A stretch of 64,000 nucleotides of DNA from Euryarchaeota archaeon UBA130 (lineage in GTDB: Archaea; Thermoplasmatota; Poseidoniia; Poseidoniales; Thalassarchaeaceae): NCBI GenBank assembly GCA_002505775.1, contig DAVY01000009.1:100389-164388 (forward strand), given 5' to 3'. Below the pieces are notes generated by a model that saw only the letters and a list, made by a program, of their open reading frames with translations, made no database searches and had not been told where the DNA came from. Positions 1 to 9,218 of this stretch are shown here, piece after piece. The translations under genes were made by a program, and so were the position numbers. The number at the start of each line of letters is the position of its first letter. Positions within the stretch are counted from its first letter, which is position 1.

Positions 1-79
1 CGGAATGCCCCCCCTTCCTCCTCCAAATTTCGTTGATACGGAATGATACGTTGAAACCCAATACTCCTCTGCGAAGTAC

Positions 80-916
80 ATGGAAGGAGACGTTTTGACG
101 GTCAAAGACGTGTTAGTTGAGGGATCAAGTCCCATCGGAGGAATGATTTCTGTATGGACTCTAAACAGGCCCGACAAGCTAAACGCATTAAATGCAGAAT
201 CACACCAATTAATCAAAAATGAGTGTTTGAGGGCTGAATCTAATGATCAGATTAGATGCATAGTGATCAGAGGCGCACCCCCGTCTATTCCGCCAGAGGG
301 GAAGAGGGCGAAACCTCATGCATTCGCAGCAGGAGCAGATATCTCTGAGTTCTCTGGCAAGAACTCCGACGATGTCAGACCATTCTTTGAAGACAATGCA
401 TGGGAGGCTGTTTGGAATCTATCAAAGCCAACTGTAGCCATGGTAGATGGTTTTGCACTTGGAGGGGGAACCGAACTAGCACTTTCTTGTGACATAAGAA
501 TCGCCTCTGACAGAGCGAACTTTGGACAGCCCGAAATCAATCTTGGATTAATTCCAGGAGGAGGAGGAACTCAGAGGCTATGCAGGCTTATTGGCTATGG
601 AAAAGCTATGGAAATGGTAATTACCGGAGAGATGGTTAGTGCACAAGAGGCACTGAAAATAGGACTTGCGAATAAGGTAGTGGCTCCAGATGAACTTGAA
701 GATTACACAATGGATATGGCACAAAATATCGCTAGAAAGTCACCTTACACAGTTAAAGTGGCTAAGAGGGCTGTTCGCGCTTCGCTAGAGTTACCATTCA
801 GTGAAGGCGTTCTGACCGAGAGATCAGAGTTCGTAGCCTTGTTTGATACTGAGGACAAGGAGATTGGTGTCCAAGCCTTCCTACAGAGAAAGAAACCAGA
901 ATGGGTGGGGAATTAA
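80..916 (+). CDS. Enoyl-CoA hydratase (crotonase family)
   Basis: Hydrates trans-2-enoyl-CoA to 3-hydroxyacyl-CoA in beta-oxidation-type pathways (cytosolic). Full-length crotonase fold of about 278 residues. The oxyanion-hole segment AAGADI lies near residues 83-88. Both catalytic glutamates are present: Glu132 in GGGTELAL and Glu152 in FGQPEINLG, followed by IPGGGGTQRL. Retention of both Glu argues for a true hydratase rather than an isomerase. The ATG at 80 is the longest start; an in-frame TTG at 95 has GGAG six bases upstream and is an alternative. It faces the aldehyde dehydrogenase gene, whose stop is only 6 bp away. Family is certain, substrate unknown. Confidence 0.92.
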   Translation: MEGDVLTVKDVLVEGSSPIGGMISVWTLNRPDKLNALNAESHQLIKNECLRAESNDQIRCIVIRGAPPSIPPEGKRAKPHAFAAGADISEFSGKNSDDVRPFFEDNAWEAVWNLSKPTVAMVDGFALGGGTELALSCDIRIASDRANFGQPEINLGLIPGGGGTQRLCRLIGYGKAMEMVITGEMVSAQEALKIGLANKVVAPDELEDYTMDMAQNIARKSPYTVKVAKRAVRASLELPFSEGVLTERSEFVALFDTEDKEIGVQAFLQRKKPEWVGN

Positions 917-921
917 ACCAA

Positions 922-2340
922 TCAGAGTTGTATTGCTTTGATTTCGAGGAATTCCTCGAGGCCATGCCGACCGAGCTCCCTTCCATTTCCAGAGAGCTTG
1001 TAACCTCCAAAAGGGGCACTAATATTGAAGGCTCCACCGTTGATACTTACTTGACCTGTCCTGATGGATTTTGCGATTCGCATGGCGCGCTCTTCATCTC
1101 CCGACCATACTCCCCCAGACAGACCATACTCCGAATCATTAGCCATCGAAATTGCCTCATCTTCATCCTCATATGTGCTGATGGATAGAACGGGGCCAAA
1201 AATCTCCTCTCTGAAAATAGACATATCTGCTGTAACATCAGCAAAGACGGTCGGCTTCACGAAAAATCCAGTATTAATCCCGTCTGGCAAACCCTCTCCT
1301 CCAGAAATAAGGGTAGCTCCTTCTGATATCCCTAATGAGATATACTCTGATACTGATTTTTGCTGACTCTCTGAGACCATGGGTCCACATTTGATTGACT
1401 CATCCATAGGGTCACCAACTGAGTATCTTTCCATCGTTGATGCAATGATGTTTACAATTTCATCTCGATGACTAGCCGGAACTAGTAGGCGACTAAGAGA
1501 TGAGCATTCTTGGCCGGAGTTATTGAAACAAGAGTATACCGCCATTTTGGATGCCTTTGCTATATCTGCATCATCAAGGATGATATTAGCACTCTTTCCT
1601 CCCAGCTCAAGAGTCACTCTCTTCACCGTTTCAGAGGCGGCTTTAGAGACACTAACTCCAGCGGATGTAGACCCAGTGAAACTAACCATATCGACTTCAG
1701 GGTGGGAGGAAATAACCTCTCCAATTTCTCTTCCGTGACCAGATACTAGATTGAATACTCCCGCGGGAAGGCCGCATTCATCGATGATATCAGCAAGAAT
1801 GAATGCATTTAGAGGAGCTTCTTTTGATGGCTTCAATATCATTGTACAGCCTGCTGCGAGGGCTGGAGCCACCTTTCCCACAATCTGGTGAAGTGGAAAA
1901 TTCCAAGGAGTAATCATTCCAACTACCCCAATAGGCTCCTTTACAATGAGTGAATTCCTTACCTTTTCCTCCCACTCAAAGGTTTCTAGAATCTTGGCAT
2001 AAGATTTCGCAACAACTCTCGGAGTTCCGACCATTGCCATCCTAGAATAATTGATGGGGGTCCCAACTTCCGAGGTAATCAGCTTAGCAATCTCTTCTCC
2101 TCTCTCAGCAATTGCAGATGAGATTGCGTTCAGGTACCCCTGCCTCTCTTCTATACTGGACTTCGACCACGAAGGAAATGCGGCTCTAGCTGCCGAAATG
2201 GCCGCATTGACATCTCCTTCCGTACCAACTGGAACAGAGCCGATGACTTGTTCATTTGCCGGGTTGATGATCTCAATTTTTCCATCCCCCCCTGCTGGAA
2301 CCCACTTCCCATCAATGTATATGGCATCTCGCGTAATCAT
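922..2340 (-). CDS. NAD(P)-dependent aldehyde dehydrogenase
   Basis: Oxidises an aldehyde to the acid with NAD(P)+. The length (472 aa) and motifs are those of the ALDH superfamily: PWNFP at 145-149 with the conserved Asn, the general base Glu245 in LELGGKS, and the catalytic thiol Cys279 in SGQECSS. It sits between two crotonases. One of these (2409) is PaaG-like and starts divergently 68 bp away, so a semialdehyde from aromatic or acyl-CoA degradation (the step done by BoxD or the PaaZ ALDH domain) is a possible substrate; this is inference from context. Nothing in the sequence fixes the substrate. Confidence 0.93.
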   Translation of the reverse strand: MITRDAIYIDGKWVPAGGDGKIEIINPANEQVIGSVPVGTEGDVNAAISAARAAFPSWSKSSIEERQGYLNAISSAIAERGEEIAKLITSEVGTPINYSRMAMVGTPRVVAKSYAKILETFEWEEKVRNSLIVKEPIGVVGMITPWNFPLHQIVGKVAPALAAGCTMILKPSKEAPLNAFILADIIDECGLPAGVFNLVSGHGREIGEVISSHPEVDMVSFTGSTSAGVSVSKAASETVKRVTLELGGKSANIILDDADIAKASKMAVYSCFNNSGQECSSLSRLLVPASHRDEIVNIIASTMERYSVGDPMDESIKCGPMVSESQQKSVSEYISLGISEGATLISGGEGLPDGINTGFFVKPTVFADVTADMSIFREEIFGPVLSISTYEDEDEAISMANDSEYGLSGGVWSGDEERAMRIAKSIRTGQVSINGGAFNISAPFGGYKLSGNGRELGRHGLEEFLEIKAIQL

Positions 2341-2408
2341 ATACTTCCCAGTGAGGTCTGACTTATCACCTTCATGGAGTTCAATAATGAGTACCCCTTT
2401 CGATTGCC

Positions 2409-3209
2409 ATGCCCTTTACCGTCGAAAGGCATGATGGCGGCGTCGCAGTTGTCCACATGTCAGAAGAAGCTTCGAGAAACACCTTCAATCCAGAAAATTT
2501 TGGCCCCATAAGGAACAAATTGATGTCACTGATGGGAGATCCTACATGCAAAGCAGTCGTTTTAACGGGCTCTGGAAAATTCTTCAGCGCAGGAGGGCCG
2601 GTAGACGAATTTGCCGATGCCATAAATGAGGGTACTATTGTTGATATGGTTAGTGAGATGACCAAATCACTGCACTCATTAATCCTAGAAATAAGAGCCT
2701 CAGATACTGTTTTTGTTTCTGCAATAAACGGCGCCGCTGCCGGGGGCGGTCTCGGCCTAGCATTATCTACTGACTACAGAATATGCTCAGATAAAGCAAA
2801 GATAGCAGCGGCGTTTTTTGCACTAGGAGCATCTCCGGATGGAGGGACCACATGGCTATTGCCAAGACTAGTAGGAAGCCAAAGGGCCAGGAAGTTCTTC
2901 TTCGGAAATGAGGTCTGGTCAGCCAACGATTCTCTAGAGGCTGGAGCAGTGGATGAAGTAACTCAATCAGAAACACTAATTTCGAGATCTATTGAAGTGG
3001 CTAAGGATTGGGGAAGATGGTCGGTAAACAGCCGTAGGTCTACAAAGCAATTGATCGATGCTTCGACATCTACGTTCTTGGAAACCCAATTAGAATTCGA
3101 GAGAGCCTTGATGATTTCTTCGTCCCAATCTAAGGATTTTCTCGAGGGAGTCACAGCATTCATGGAGAAAAGAGAGCCTCGATTCTCCGGAGGAAGTGAG
3201 GATGAATAG
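2409..3209 (+). CDS. Enoyl-CoA isomerase/hydratase, PaaG-like crotonase
   Basis: Crotonase-fold protein of 266 aa. It has the oxyanion-hole FSAGG (59-63), but the first catalytic Glu is lost (GGGLGLAL at 112-119), and the second catalytic region reads ASPDGGTTW with Asp144. That arrangement (no hydratase Glu pair, Asp in a PD-GG-TW motif) is the one known for PaaG, the ring-1,2-epoxyphenylacetyl-CoA isomerase, and for other delta-isomerases. An isomerase function is therefore more likely than hydration. It is followed by a histidine phosphatase gene overlapping by a few bases, so the two are probably cotranscribed. The exact substrate cannot be read from the sequence. Confidence 0.85.
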   Translation: MPFTVERHDGGVAVVHMSEEASRNTFNPENFGPIRNKLMSLMGDPTCKAVVLTGSGKFFSAGGPVDEFADAINEGTIVDMVSEMTKSLHSLILEIRASDTVFVSAINGAAAGGGLGLALSTDYRICSDKAKIAAAFFALGASPDGGTTWLLPRLVGSQRARKFFFGNEVWSANDSLEAGAVDEVTQSETLISRSIEVAKDWGRWSVNSRRSTKQLIDASTSTFLETQLEFERALMISSSQSKDFLEGVTAFMEKREPRFSGGSEDE

Positions 3210-3651
3210 GCGCTTGATAATTCTCAGGCACGCGCATAGTAGTAGGGACGACCCCGATTTAGACGATCATGACAGGCCATTGGATGAGATGGGGCGTCGA
3301 GATTCACCGATTGTTGCTAGGGAAATAATTCAGAGGGGCTGGAAGCCAGACCATATCTTCGTCAGTAGCTCTTTGAGAACACTACAGACTTTGGAGAATA
3401 TGGGGCCTCAGTTTTCAGAGATACCAAAATCCATCGAAGGAGAACTATACCAAGCCTCCCTTCTAACCTTGCTTTCTATGGTGGATAGAATCGACGAGGG
3501 ATGCACTGAAATGATAATTGGACACAATCCTAGTTGTGAGATGCTACTGGAATCTATGACTGGTAATCTTGAGATGTTGCCGACCTGCTCAGCCTCACTA
3601 ATTTCAATGGTAGGGGGAAAATGGATTCTCAATGATATCATTAGACCATAA
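3202..3651 (+). CDS. SixA-like histidine phosphatase
   Basis: Histidine phosphatase superfamily (phosphoglycerate-mutase-like fold), small SixA-type of about 149 aa. The catalytic RHAHS motif with the phospho-accepting His is near residue 10, and the second conserved His is in GHNPSCE. SixA proteins dephosphorylate phosphohistidine in signalling or phosphotransfer proteins; the target here is unknown. The start was chosen as ATG 3202 because GGAGG (3189-3193) lies eight bases upstream; an in-frame GTG at 3196 is possible. Either start overlaps the end of the upstream crotonase gene, suggesting translational coupling. Confidence 0.83.
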   Translation: MNRRLIILRHAHSSRDDPDLDDHDRPLDEMGRRDSPIVAREIIQRGWKPDHIFVSSSLRTLQTLENMGPQFSEIPKSIEGELYQASLLTLLSMVDRIDEGCTEMIIGHNPSCEMLLESMTGNLEMLPTCSASLISMVGGKWILNDIIRP

Positions 3652-3655
3652 GAAG

Positions 3656-4708
3656 TCAACTGCTATTCCATGCAAGAGCATCAGTGAAGAAAGACACCAA
3701 CCTTCCTTGGTATTCTGGATTCTCCCAAACTGCATCCACATGACCAGAATCCTCGATCATCCATAGCGTCACGTTCGCATCCGAAGCAAGAGCCCTATCA
3801 TAGAACATCTGAGAATGAAGGGGGGAAATTCTCCCATCATCTTCGCCATGCGCAAGATACATCGGCCTTTCTCCAGCCTTGGATGCAGCGGTCATTGGTG
3901 GCACCTCATTAGGATTAATCCCGATAATTCTCTCCCCCATTGCAATAGCAGGTGATGCCAGCATCTTTGGATACCCAAGTCTCTCCAGCTCATTCTCAAC
4001 TAGCAATGGAAAGTCGATGATCGCACTATCCAACCACATAGCTTGTATCTCGGACTCTCCGAATGCCAACGCTGTTGTAAGTGCTCCAGTAGATATCCCA
4101 AGTATGCCGATAGATGAGGAAGGATAGGATTTTTCTTCCAAGAGCCAATCATATGCACCTAATACATCCAGATATTCCTTCTGACCTAGATACATATAGT
4201 CAGACACATTTTCACTAGCTCCATGATTTCTGAGGTCAATCATCAGAGTATTAATGCCCCCGTCAGCTAAGTAACTGGCCGTAAGTAGAACTTCTGGTTT
4301 GCACTTTCCGTTCAGATATCCCCCATGTACCAAAATTACAACCGGCGCAGACTCATCTACCTCTGAGTACCACGCTGCAATATTCAAACCATCTCGGCTA
4401 CTGAAACTGATATTTTCGTAAGAATCAAACTGCCACGGTGATGCGTCGAAATCCTTCCTAATTGAGATCCGGTTTTCTGAATCCGGCCAAGGCTCGAAGG
4501 ACTCCCAATCATCATCCACAGTCCAATTAGTTGGAGTATTAGACTCCCAAATTCCACATCCATGAGGTGAGGTCAAAGCCTGCATTGCGATTACGTGCCC
4601 CAAGCCGAACCAAATAGTTGGTACGAGGAGCAGGACCACGGCAGTTGAAACGGAGAAAATCTTCTTTCTTCGACTAATCGAGCCCCAATACTCCCTCGCC
4701 CCAGCCAT
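3656..4708 (-). CDS. Membrane-anchored alpha/beta hydrolase
   Basis: Serine hydrolase of the alpha/beta-hydrolase fold, 350 aa. An N-terminal hydrophobic segment (about residues 15-40) after a basic stretch suggests a signal anchor, so the enzyme probably acts outside the membrane. Visible catalytic features are the HGGYLNG oxyanion region, the nucleophile elbow GISTG, the acid in HGEDDGRIS and the terminal His in DSGHVD. The overall arrangement resembles the BAAT/acyl-CoA-thioesterase-like and dienelactone-hydrolase-like serine hydrolases. It is convergent with the SixA-like gene (4-bp gap). The substrate is not inferable. Confidence 0.85.
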   Translation of the reverse strand: MAGAREYWGSISRRKKIFSVSTAVVLLLVPTIWFGLGHVIAMQALTSPHGCGIWESNTPTNWTVDDDWESFEPWPDSENRISIRKDFDASPWQFDSYENISFSSRDGLNIAAWYSEVDESAPVVILVHGGYLNGKCKPEVLLTASYLADGGINTLMIDLRNHGASENVSDYMYLGQKEYLDVLGAYDWLLEEKSYPSSSIGILGISTGALTTALAFGESEIQAMWLDSAIIDFPLLVENELERLGYPKMLASPAIAMGERIIGINPNEVPPMTAASKAGERPMYLAHGEDDGRISPLHSQMFYDRALASDANVTLWMIEDSGHVDAVWENPEYQGRLVSFFTDALAWNSS

Positions 4709-4797
4709 GGTCCCAGAACACAGCCATCATTGATGACTATTGCTGTAAATGGTATATCGACCGATGAGCACTTCAACCAAAGTCTACACGGAGCACC

Positions 4798-6444
4798 GTG
4801 GCGAGAGAGCTAATCCGTCTGGAAGACGTGCATAGGGCGTTTGGTCCTCTGACAGTTCTAGAAGGAATCAATCTTAGAATAGATGAGGGAGATAGGATTG
4901 GAGTTGTTGGACACAACGGAGCTGGAAAGACTACACTACTACGTACGATTAGTAATCGAGATCAGGACATGGGCGACATAACGTATGCCGCTGGATTAAG
5001 GTTGGCATTCCTGACTCAAATTCGAGATATAGTGGAGGAAGCAACCCTCGGTGAGGAGCTAAACCGCAGAGGGAGGCAGTTTCAGGAGTTAGAGGACGAG
5101 ATCTCCAAGATAGAGGGGATGATGGCAGACCCCGGATTCTATGATGGTGAATGGCAAAGTGCAATGGATAGGTATCAGGAGCTCCAGAGTCTGATGGCAA
5201 GATCCGGAGGAGGGGATGTAGCCGGACATGCACAAGAAATTCTGAAGGCACTTGATTTAGCTCATCATTCGATAGATATCCCCCTCTCATCATTATCTGG
5301 AGGAGAGAGGGCAAAGGTGGCATTAGCCAGACAGTTGGTAGGGCTCAGAGAAATAGACGTATTTTTCCTAGACGAACCGACAAATCATTTAGATTTCCAG
5401 ACATTGGATTGGTTGGAAAGGTTTCTGAATACATTCGAAGGAGCTCTATTGATAGTCAGCCATGATAGATACTTCCTTGACCGAGTATGCAACAACATAG
5501 TAGAGGTTCAAGATGCTCATCTAAAGGGATACAGTGGTAACTACACCTCCTTCTTGCATCAGAAGGAACTATTTCTACAGACATTACAAGATAGGATTGA
5601 GAAGACACAGAAAGAAGTCAAGAGGCTACTTGGAGCAATGCAGTCCATGAAAAGGGCCAATAAATACGACAAGTCAGTATCTCAGAAGCATGTCATGATT
5701 TCAAGGGCCCAAAGGGAATTAAAATGGCTCAAGACACTCAAGCCACGTCAGAGGCAGTCTCTAAAATTTAACTTAAAATCAATAGAGAAGAGCAGTCTGG
5801 AGGTATTGGATTTTCATAATGCTAAATTCTCGTTTCAAGATTTGAATAGGCCGATTATAAATGGCCTTGAAGTCGGCATAAGAAGAGGTCAGAAAATCGG
5901 CATAGTAGGGCCAAATGGTGCTGGAAAGACTACTCTTCTGAGATTAATTACAGGAGAAATTCAACTTGACTCCGGTTCGATTGACATCAGGCCCGGTGTC
6001 CAAATTGGTTATTTCCATCAAGATCACAGATCACTGGATTTCAAATTAAATCCAGTTGAACAGGTTAAAGCCCTAAGGCCAAGAATGGATTATGGAGAAA
6101 TTCGGGCACTTCTTGGACGGTTTCAATTCACCAAAGATATGGTTAAGGTTCCATTGGGAAAACTTAGTGGAGGAGAGAGAGCAAGGATAGCACTCTTAGA
6201 ACTCTTATTGGGAGAAAACAACATGCTCCTCTTGGACGAGCCGACAAATCATCTCGATACAGATGCAAAGGAAGCATTGGAAGAGACCCTCCAGGATTAT
6301 GAAGGAGCTATAATAACAGTCAGTCATGATAGATATTTCCTAGACAAAATTTGCGATACAATTTGGGAGTTACCAGGAGACGGGAGTCTATGGGTATGGC
6401 CGGGCAATTACTCAGACTATATCCAAAGAAAGAGCCAGCAATAA
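4798..6444 (+). CDS. ABC-F family ATPase
   Basis: Soluble protein of 548 aa with two ABC ATPase domains and no membrane segment. Domain 1 has Walker A GHNGAGKTT, signature LSGGERAKVALA and Walker B FLDEPTNHLD. Domain 2 has GPNGAGKTT, LSGGERARIALL and LLDEPTNHLD. A charged linker rich in Lys/Gln joins them, as in the ABC-F proteins (EttA/Uup/Gcn20-like) that act on the ribosome. The start is GTG at 4798. It is divergent from the hydrolase gene. A role in translation or ribosome rescue is the family expectation, not shown here. Confidence 0.93.
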   Translation: MARELIRLEDVHRAFGPLTVLEGINLRIDEGDRIGVVGHNGAGKTTLLRTISNRDQDMGDITYAAGLRLAFLTQIRDIVEEATLGEELNRRGRQFQELEDEISKIEGMMADPGFYDGEWQSAMDRYQELQSLMARSGGGDVAGHAQEILKALDLAHHSIDIPLSSLSGGERAKVALARQLVGLREIDVFFLDEPTNHLDFQTLDWLERFLNTFEGALLIVSHDRYFLDRVCNNIVEVQDAHLKGYSGNYTSFLHQKELFLQTLQDRIEKTQKEVKRLLGAMQSMKRANKYDKSVSQKHVMISRAQRELKWLKTLKPRQRQSLKFNLKSIEKSSLEVLDFHNAKFSFQDLNRPIINGLEVGIRRGQKIGIVGPNGAGKTTLLRLITGEIQLDSGSIDIRPGVQIGYFHQDHRSLDFKLNPVEQVKALRPRMDYGEIRALLGRFQFTKDMVKVPLGKLSGGERARIALLELLLGENNMLLLDEPTNHLDTDAKEALEETLQDYEGAIITVSHDRYFLDKICDTIWELPGDGSLWVWPGNYSDYIQRKSQQ

Positions 6445-6550
6445 ACAGAATCCCGCTGTGTCATTCAGGCTCATCTTCCCACATTTACTCTATTCTATAA
6501 CTGCCTATACTAAATAGAGTACCTACGGGGGGCCTTTTGTAGGGTTCTCA

Positions 6551-7888
6551 GTGGTTCGATTCTCAGACTTAGGAATCAAGCCAAGCTTGGTCGAATCGCT
6601 TTCTAATGAGGGCATCATAGAACCCTTCGAAGTCCAAATTGAAGCCATACCAAGTGCGCTAGAAGGCAGAGACATATGTTGTAGGGCCCCAACTGGCTCA
6701 GGTAAGACCCTAGCTTTTGGCCTTCCTCTGATCTCAATGGCAAAACCGGCAGCATCTAAACGCCCCACTGCTCTGATATTAACTCCAACTAGGGAGCTAG
6801 CAGAACAGATAAGGAACGTTCTGGATCCGTTGGCTTGGAGCTATTCTAAATTGAAAGTTCTCTCGATTTATGGAGGATCACCATACGGGAGGCAGATCAG
6901 GGCCCTAGAAAAGGGAGTAGAGATTATAGTGGCATGTCCAGGAAGACTTCTGGACCTAATTGAGAGAGGAGCTCTGGCATTAGATGAAATCGATATTTTA
7001 GTTCTAGATGAAGCTGATAGGATGGCAGACATGGGATTCATGGAGCCAGTATGCAAGATTATTAACAAGTGTGCGAGTAATCCTCAGATGATTCTTTTCA
7101 GTGCGACACTAGATCGAGACGTCTCTAGACTAGTGAGGACGTACCAAAATGATCCTGTGAAGATTGAGGTAGGCCCTGAGGAAGTCAGTATGGAGACTAT
7201 GGACCATAAGTTCTGGAATATCAAGCCACATAAAAAGACTGAGATAGCGGTGAAATCAGTCAGAAGATCGGGTAGGAGCATCATCTTCTGCAGAACCAGG
7301 GCTGGAGTAGATAGGCTTAGTGAGGAAATGAAGCTAGAAAGTGTACCCATCTCGTCCTTGCATGGGGGCTTGAATCAGAAACAAAGAGATCGAGCCATGA
7401 ACAAATTCAGTAGTGGAAGGAGTATGGTTCTCATCGCTACAGACGTGGCGGCACGGGGAATTGATGTTGATGGCATTAATTGTGTGATTCATTATGATCC
7501 TCCTGATGATGGAAAGGTGTACAAGCATAGAAGTGGCAGAACTGCTAGGGCTGGAAATAGTGGTACAGTAATATCATTTGTAAGGAAAAATGAACAGAGG
7601 ACCTACAATAGAATTCAGAGAGAGGTGGGGATAAGGAAAAGATTCACCGACCCTAATCCCGAGGGACTCAAGAAAAATAAATTCGATCTAGTTCCCTCTA
7701 GAGAAGGAGAGAATGGCAGGGGTCAGAAGGCCAGAAAACCGAGGTCCAGAAGGGGACGCTCCAGAAATTCTAGAAGAGTCAGGGATAGAAAATCATCGGA
7801 TACCGAGAAAAATAAGCCTCACCGAAACAAGAAGAAACGAAGACGGGGAAGAGGGCCAAAGAAGCGTAAGGCAGATGCCAGACCGTAG
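6551..7888 (+). CDS. DEAD-box ATP-dependent RNA helicase
   Basis: RNA helicase of 445 aa with all core motifs: Q-motif region before APTGSGKT (motif I), PTRELAEQ (Ia), VLDEADRM (II), SAT (III), HGGLNQKQRD, TDVAARGIDVD (V) and HRSGRTARAG (VI). After about residue 365 it carries a strongly basic, low-complexity Lys/Arg tail, typical of RNA-binding extensions in RhlE/CsdA-type proteins. The start is GTG at 6551. An A/T-rich element (CTATACTAAATAG, from about 6505) about 40 bp upstream may be the promoter. Role in RNA remodelling or ribosome assembly is inferred from the family. Confidence 0.94.
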   Translation: MVRFSDLGIKPSLVESLSNEGIIEPFEVQIEAIPSALEGRDICCRAPTGSGKTLAFGLPLISMAKPAASKRPTALILTPTRELAEQIRNVLDPLAWSYSKLKVLSIYGGSPYGRQIRALEKGVEIIVACPGRLLDLIERGALALDEIDILVLDEADRMADMGFMEPVCKIINKCASNPQMILFSATLDRDVSRLVRTYQNDPVKIEVGPEEVSMETMDHKFWNIKPHKKTEIAVKSVRRSGRSIIFCRTRAGVDRLSEEMKLESVPISSLHGGLNQKQRDRAMNKFSSGRSMVLIATDVAARGIDVDGINCVIHYDPPDDGKVYKHRSGRTARAGNSGTVISFVRKNEQRTYNRIQREVGIRKRFTDPNPEGLKKNKFDLVPSREGENGRGQKARKPRSRRGRSRNSRRVRDRKSSDTEKNKPHRNKKKRRRGRGPKKRKADARP

Positions 7889-7935
7889 AAATTAACCGAG
7901 TCGCTAAATTACCAGCTTCTTCTCTCATCTAACAG

Positions 7936-8010
7936 GCGGACATGGTCTAGTGGTTATGACAGCAGGTTCCCAACCTGCTAACCCGGGTTCAACTCCCGGT
8001 GTTCGCACCA
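7936..8010 (+). tRNA. tRNA-Gly (anticodon CCC)
   Basis: Complete cloverleaf. The 7-bp acceptor stem pairs 7936-7942 with 8000-8006, with one G-U pair. The anticodon stem is GCAGG/CCTGC with loop TTCCCAA, giving anticodon CCC. The T stem is CCGGG/CCCGG with loop TTCAACT. Discriminator A is followed by an encoded CCA at 8008-8010. A TATA-like CTAAATTA lies about 25 bp upstream (7904-7911). Its 3' part overlaps the end of the convergent SemiSWEET-like gene. Confidence 0.96.
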
Positions 8011-8285
8011 TTTTGAGCTTCAATCATCCTTAGCCTTATCACGCCAAAGATTAACGATAGAATGCAGACAAGTGCAGCCAAATTCGCTACAATTATTGAA
8101 AATGACCTAATCAGTATTCCATAAATTAGCCAGAGTATAAGTGCAGTAGAGACAAGAAAGAATGTTGGGAGGGAAATCCCCTCATGCAAACCCTCTATCC
8201 AGACTTCCTTAATCTGGGGGATCCAAGCAATTACTCCCAGCGTACCAGCAATCAAACCAATTATCTCTATGAAAGCGCCTTGCAT
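7989..8285 (-). CDS. SemiSWEET/PQ-loop family small membrane transporter
   Basis: Protein of 98 aa with three predicted membrane helices and a proline-glutamine motif (AWIPQIKEVW, about residues 20-29) in helix 1. This is the layout of prokaryotic SemiSWEETs, which dimerise to carry sugars across the membrane. The last 22 bp of the gene lie inside the convergent tRNA-Gly gene, so the C-terminal tail is encoded by the antisense of the tRNA T-arm and acceptor. The family is recognised from topology and the PQ motif; the substrate is unknown. Confidence 0.78.
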   Translation of the reverse strand: MQGAFIEIIGLIAGTLGVIAWIPQIKEVWIEGLHEGISLPTFFLVSTALILWLIYGILIRSFSIIVANLAALVCILSLIFGVIRLRMIEAQNGANTGS

Positions 8286-8294
8286 GAATACCGC

Positions 8295-9218
8295 TCACAA
8301 ATCATCTCTTTCCGACTTTCCCTCATTTGTCCAGACGTATATCCCTCTGCCCGTCTTTCTGCCTAAGTCCCCTGAATCTACGAGCTTGTCCAGTAGAGGA
8401 TGAGGAAGGTATGATGGGTCCTCAAATGACTCTGCCAAGTTCCTCAATATGTCCCTTCTGACGTCCAGCCCAACCAAATCCGAAAGCTCAAGCGGGCCCA
8501 TTGGATGCCTGTATCCGAGCTTCATCGCAGTGTCGATATCACTAGCACTGGCTACGCCTTCTGCAAGCATCCTAATTGCCTCATTACCAAGGACCACCCC
8601 TAGTCGGCTAGTAGCAAAACCAGGGATATCTCCAACAATTATCGTAGTCTTCCCCATTGCCTCTCCGATTTCTTTGGCCTTCTCCAGAGTCTCTCCGGAC
8701 ACTAGATCGTGTTCAATAATTTCTAAGAGCTCCATGAGAGGAACTGGATTGAAGAAGTGCATCCCCACAACTCTCTCAGGACATTTGGTGGCAGAAGCGA
8801 TTTCAGAAATTCTAAGACCGGATGTATTTGTAGCCAGGATTGCATCTTCTGGAGCGTATCTTTCAATTTGGGCAAAAATACTCCTCTTTAGATCAATCTT
8901 TTCAGGGACAGCCTCGATTACTAAATCAACACCCTCAAGTGCGTCTTCCAGGTTCTCTAATCTGTGCAAGTTTTTTGACCAGGACTTTACCTCGTCTTCC
9001 GAATTTTTCCCCCTTGAAATCCCCTTCATCCAGAACTCATTAATCGTTGAGAAACCCCTGTCCAAAGAATCACTGAATGCGTCATAAAGTTTGGTCTCCC
9101 ATCCTGTCTGAGCGCAAACTTGTGCAATTCCAGAGCCCATAGTTCCGGCGCCAATAACAGCAACTTTGCGTACGTCCACGTTGCTTGGAGGAGCACCCAT
9201 GAAATAAGGCGTACTCAA
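8295..9218 (-). CDS. 3-hydroxyacyl-CoA dehydrogenase
   Basis: NAD-dependent oxidation of 3-hydroxyacyl-CoA to 3-ketoacyl-CoA, 307 aa. The N-terminal Rossmann fold has VIGAGTMGSGIAQ; the catalytic His is in GMHFFNPVPLMELLE; the C-terminal dimerisation domain carries GFATSRLG and HPMGPLELSDLVGLD. Typical of FadB2/PaaH/Hbd single-domain enzymes. It is the last gene of a minus-strand run that includes a BoxB-like oxygenase, and its start overlaps the upstream gene by 4 bp (9215-9218), so it should serve the same pathway. Confidence 0.95.
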   Translation of the reverse strand: MSTPYFMGAPPSNVDVRKVAVIGAGTMGSGIAQVCAQTGWETKLYDAFSDSLDRGFSTINEFWMKGISRGKNSEDEVKSWSKNLHRLENLEDALEGVDLVIEAVPEKIDLKRSIFAQIERYAPEDAILATNTSGLRISEIASATKCPERVVGMHFFNPVPLMELLEIIEHDLVSGETLEKAKEIGEAMGKTTIIVGDIPGFATSRLGVVLGNEAIRMLAEGVASASDIDTAMKLGYRHPMGPLELSDLVGLDVRRDILRNLAESFEDPSYLPHPLLDKLVDSGDLGRKTGRGIYVWTNEGKSERDDL

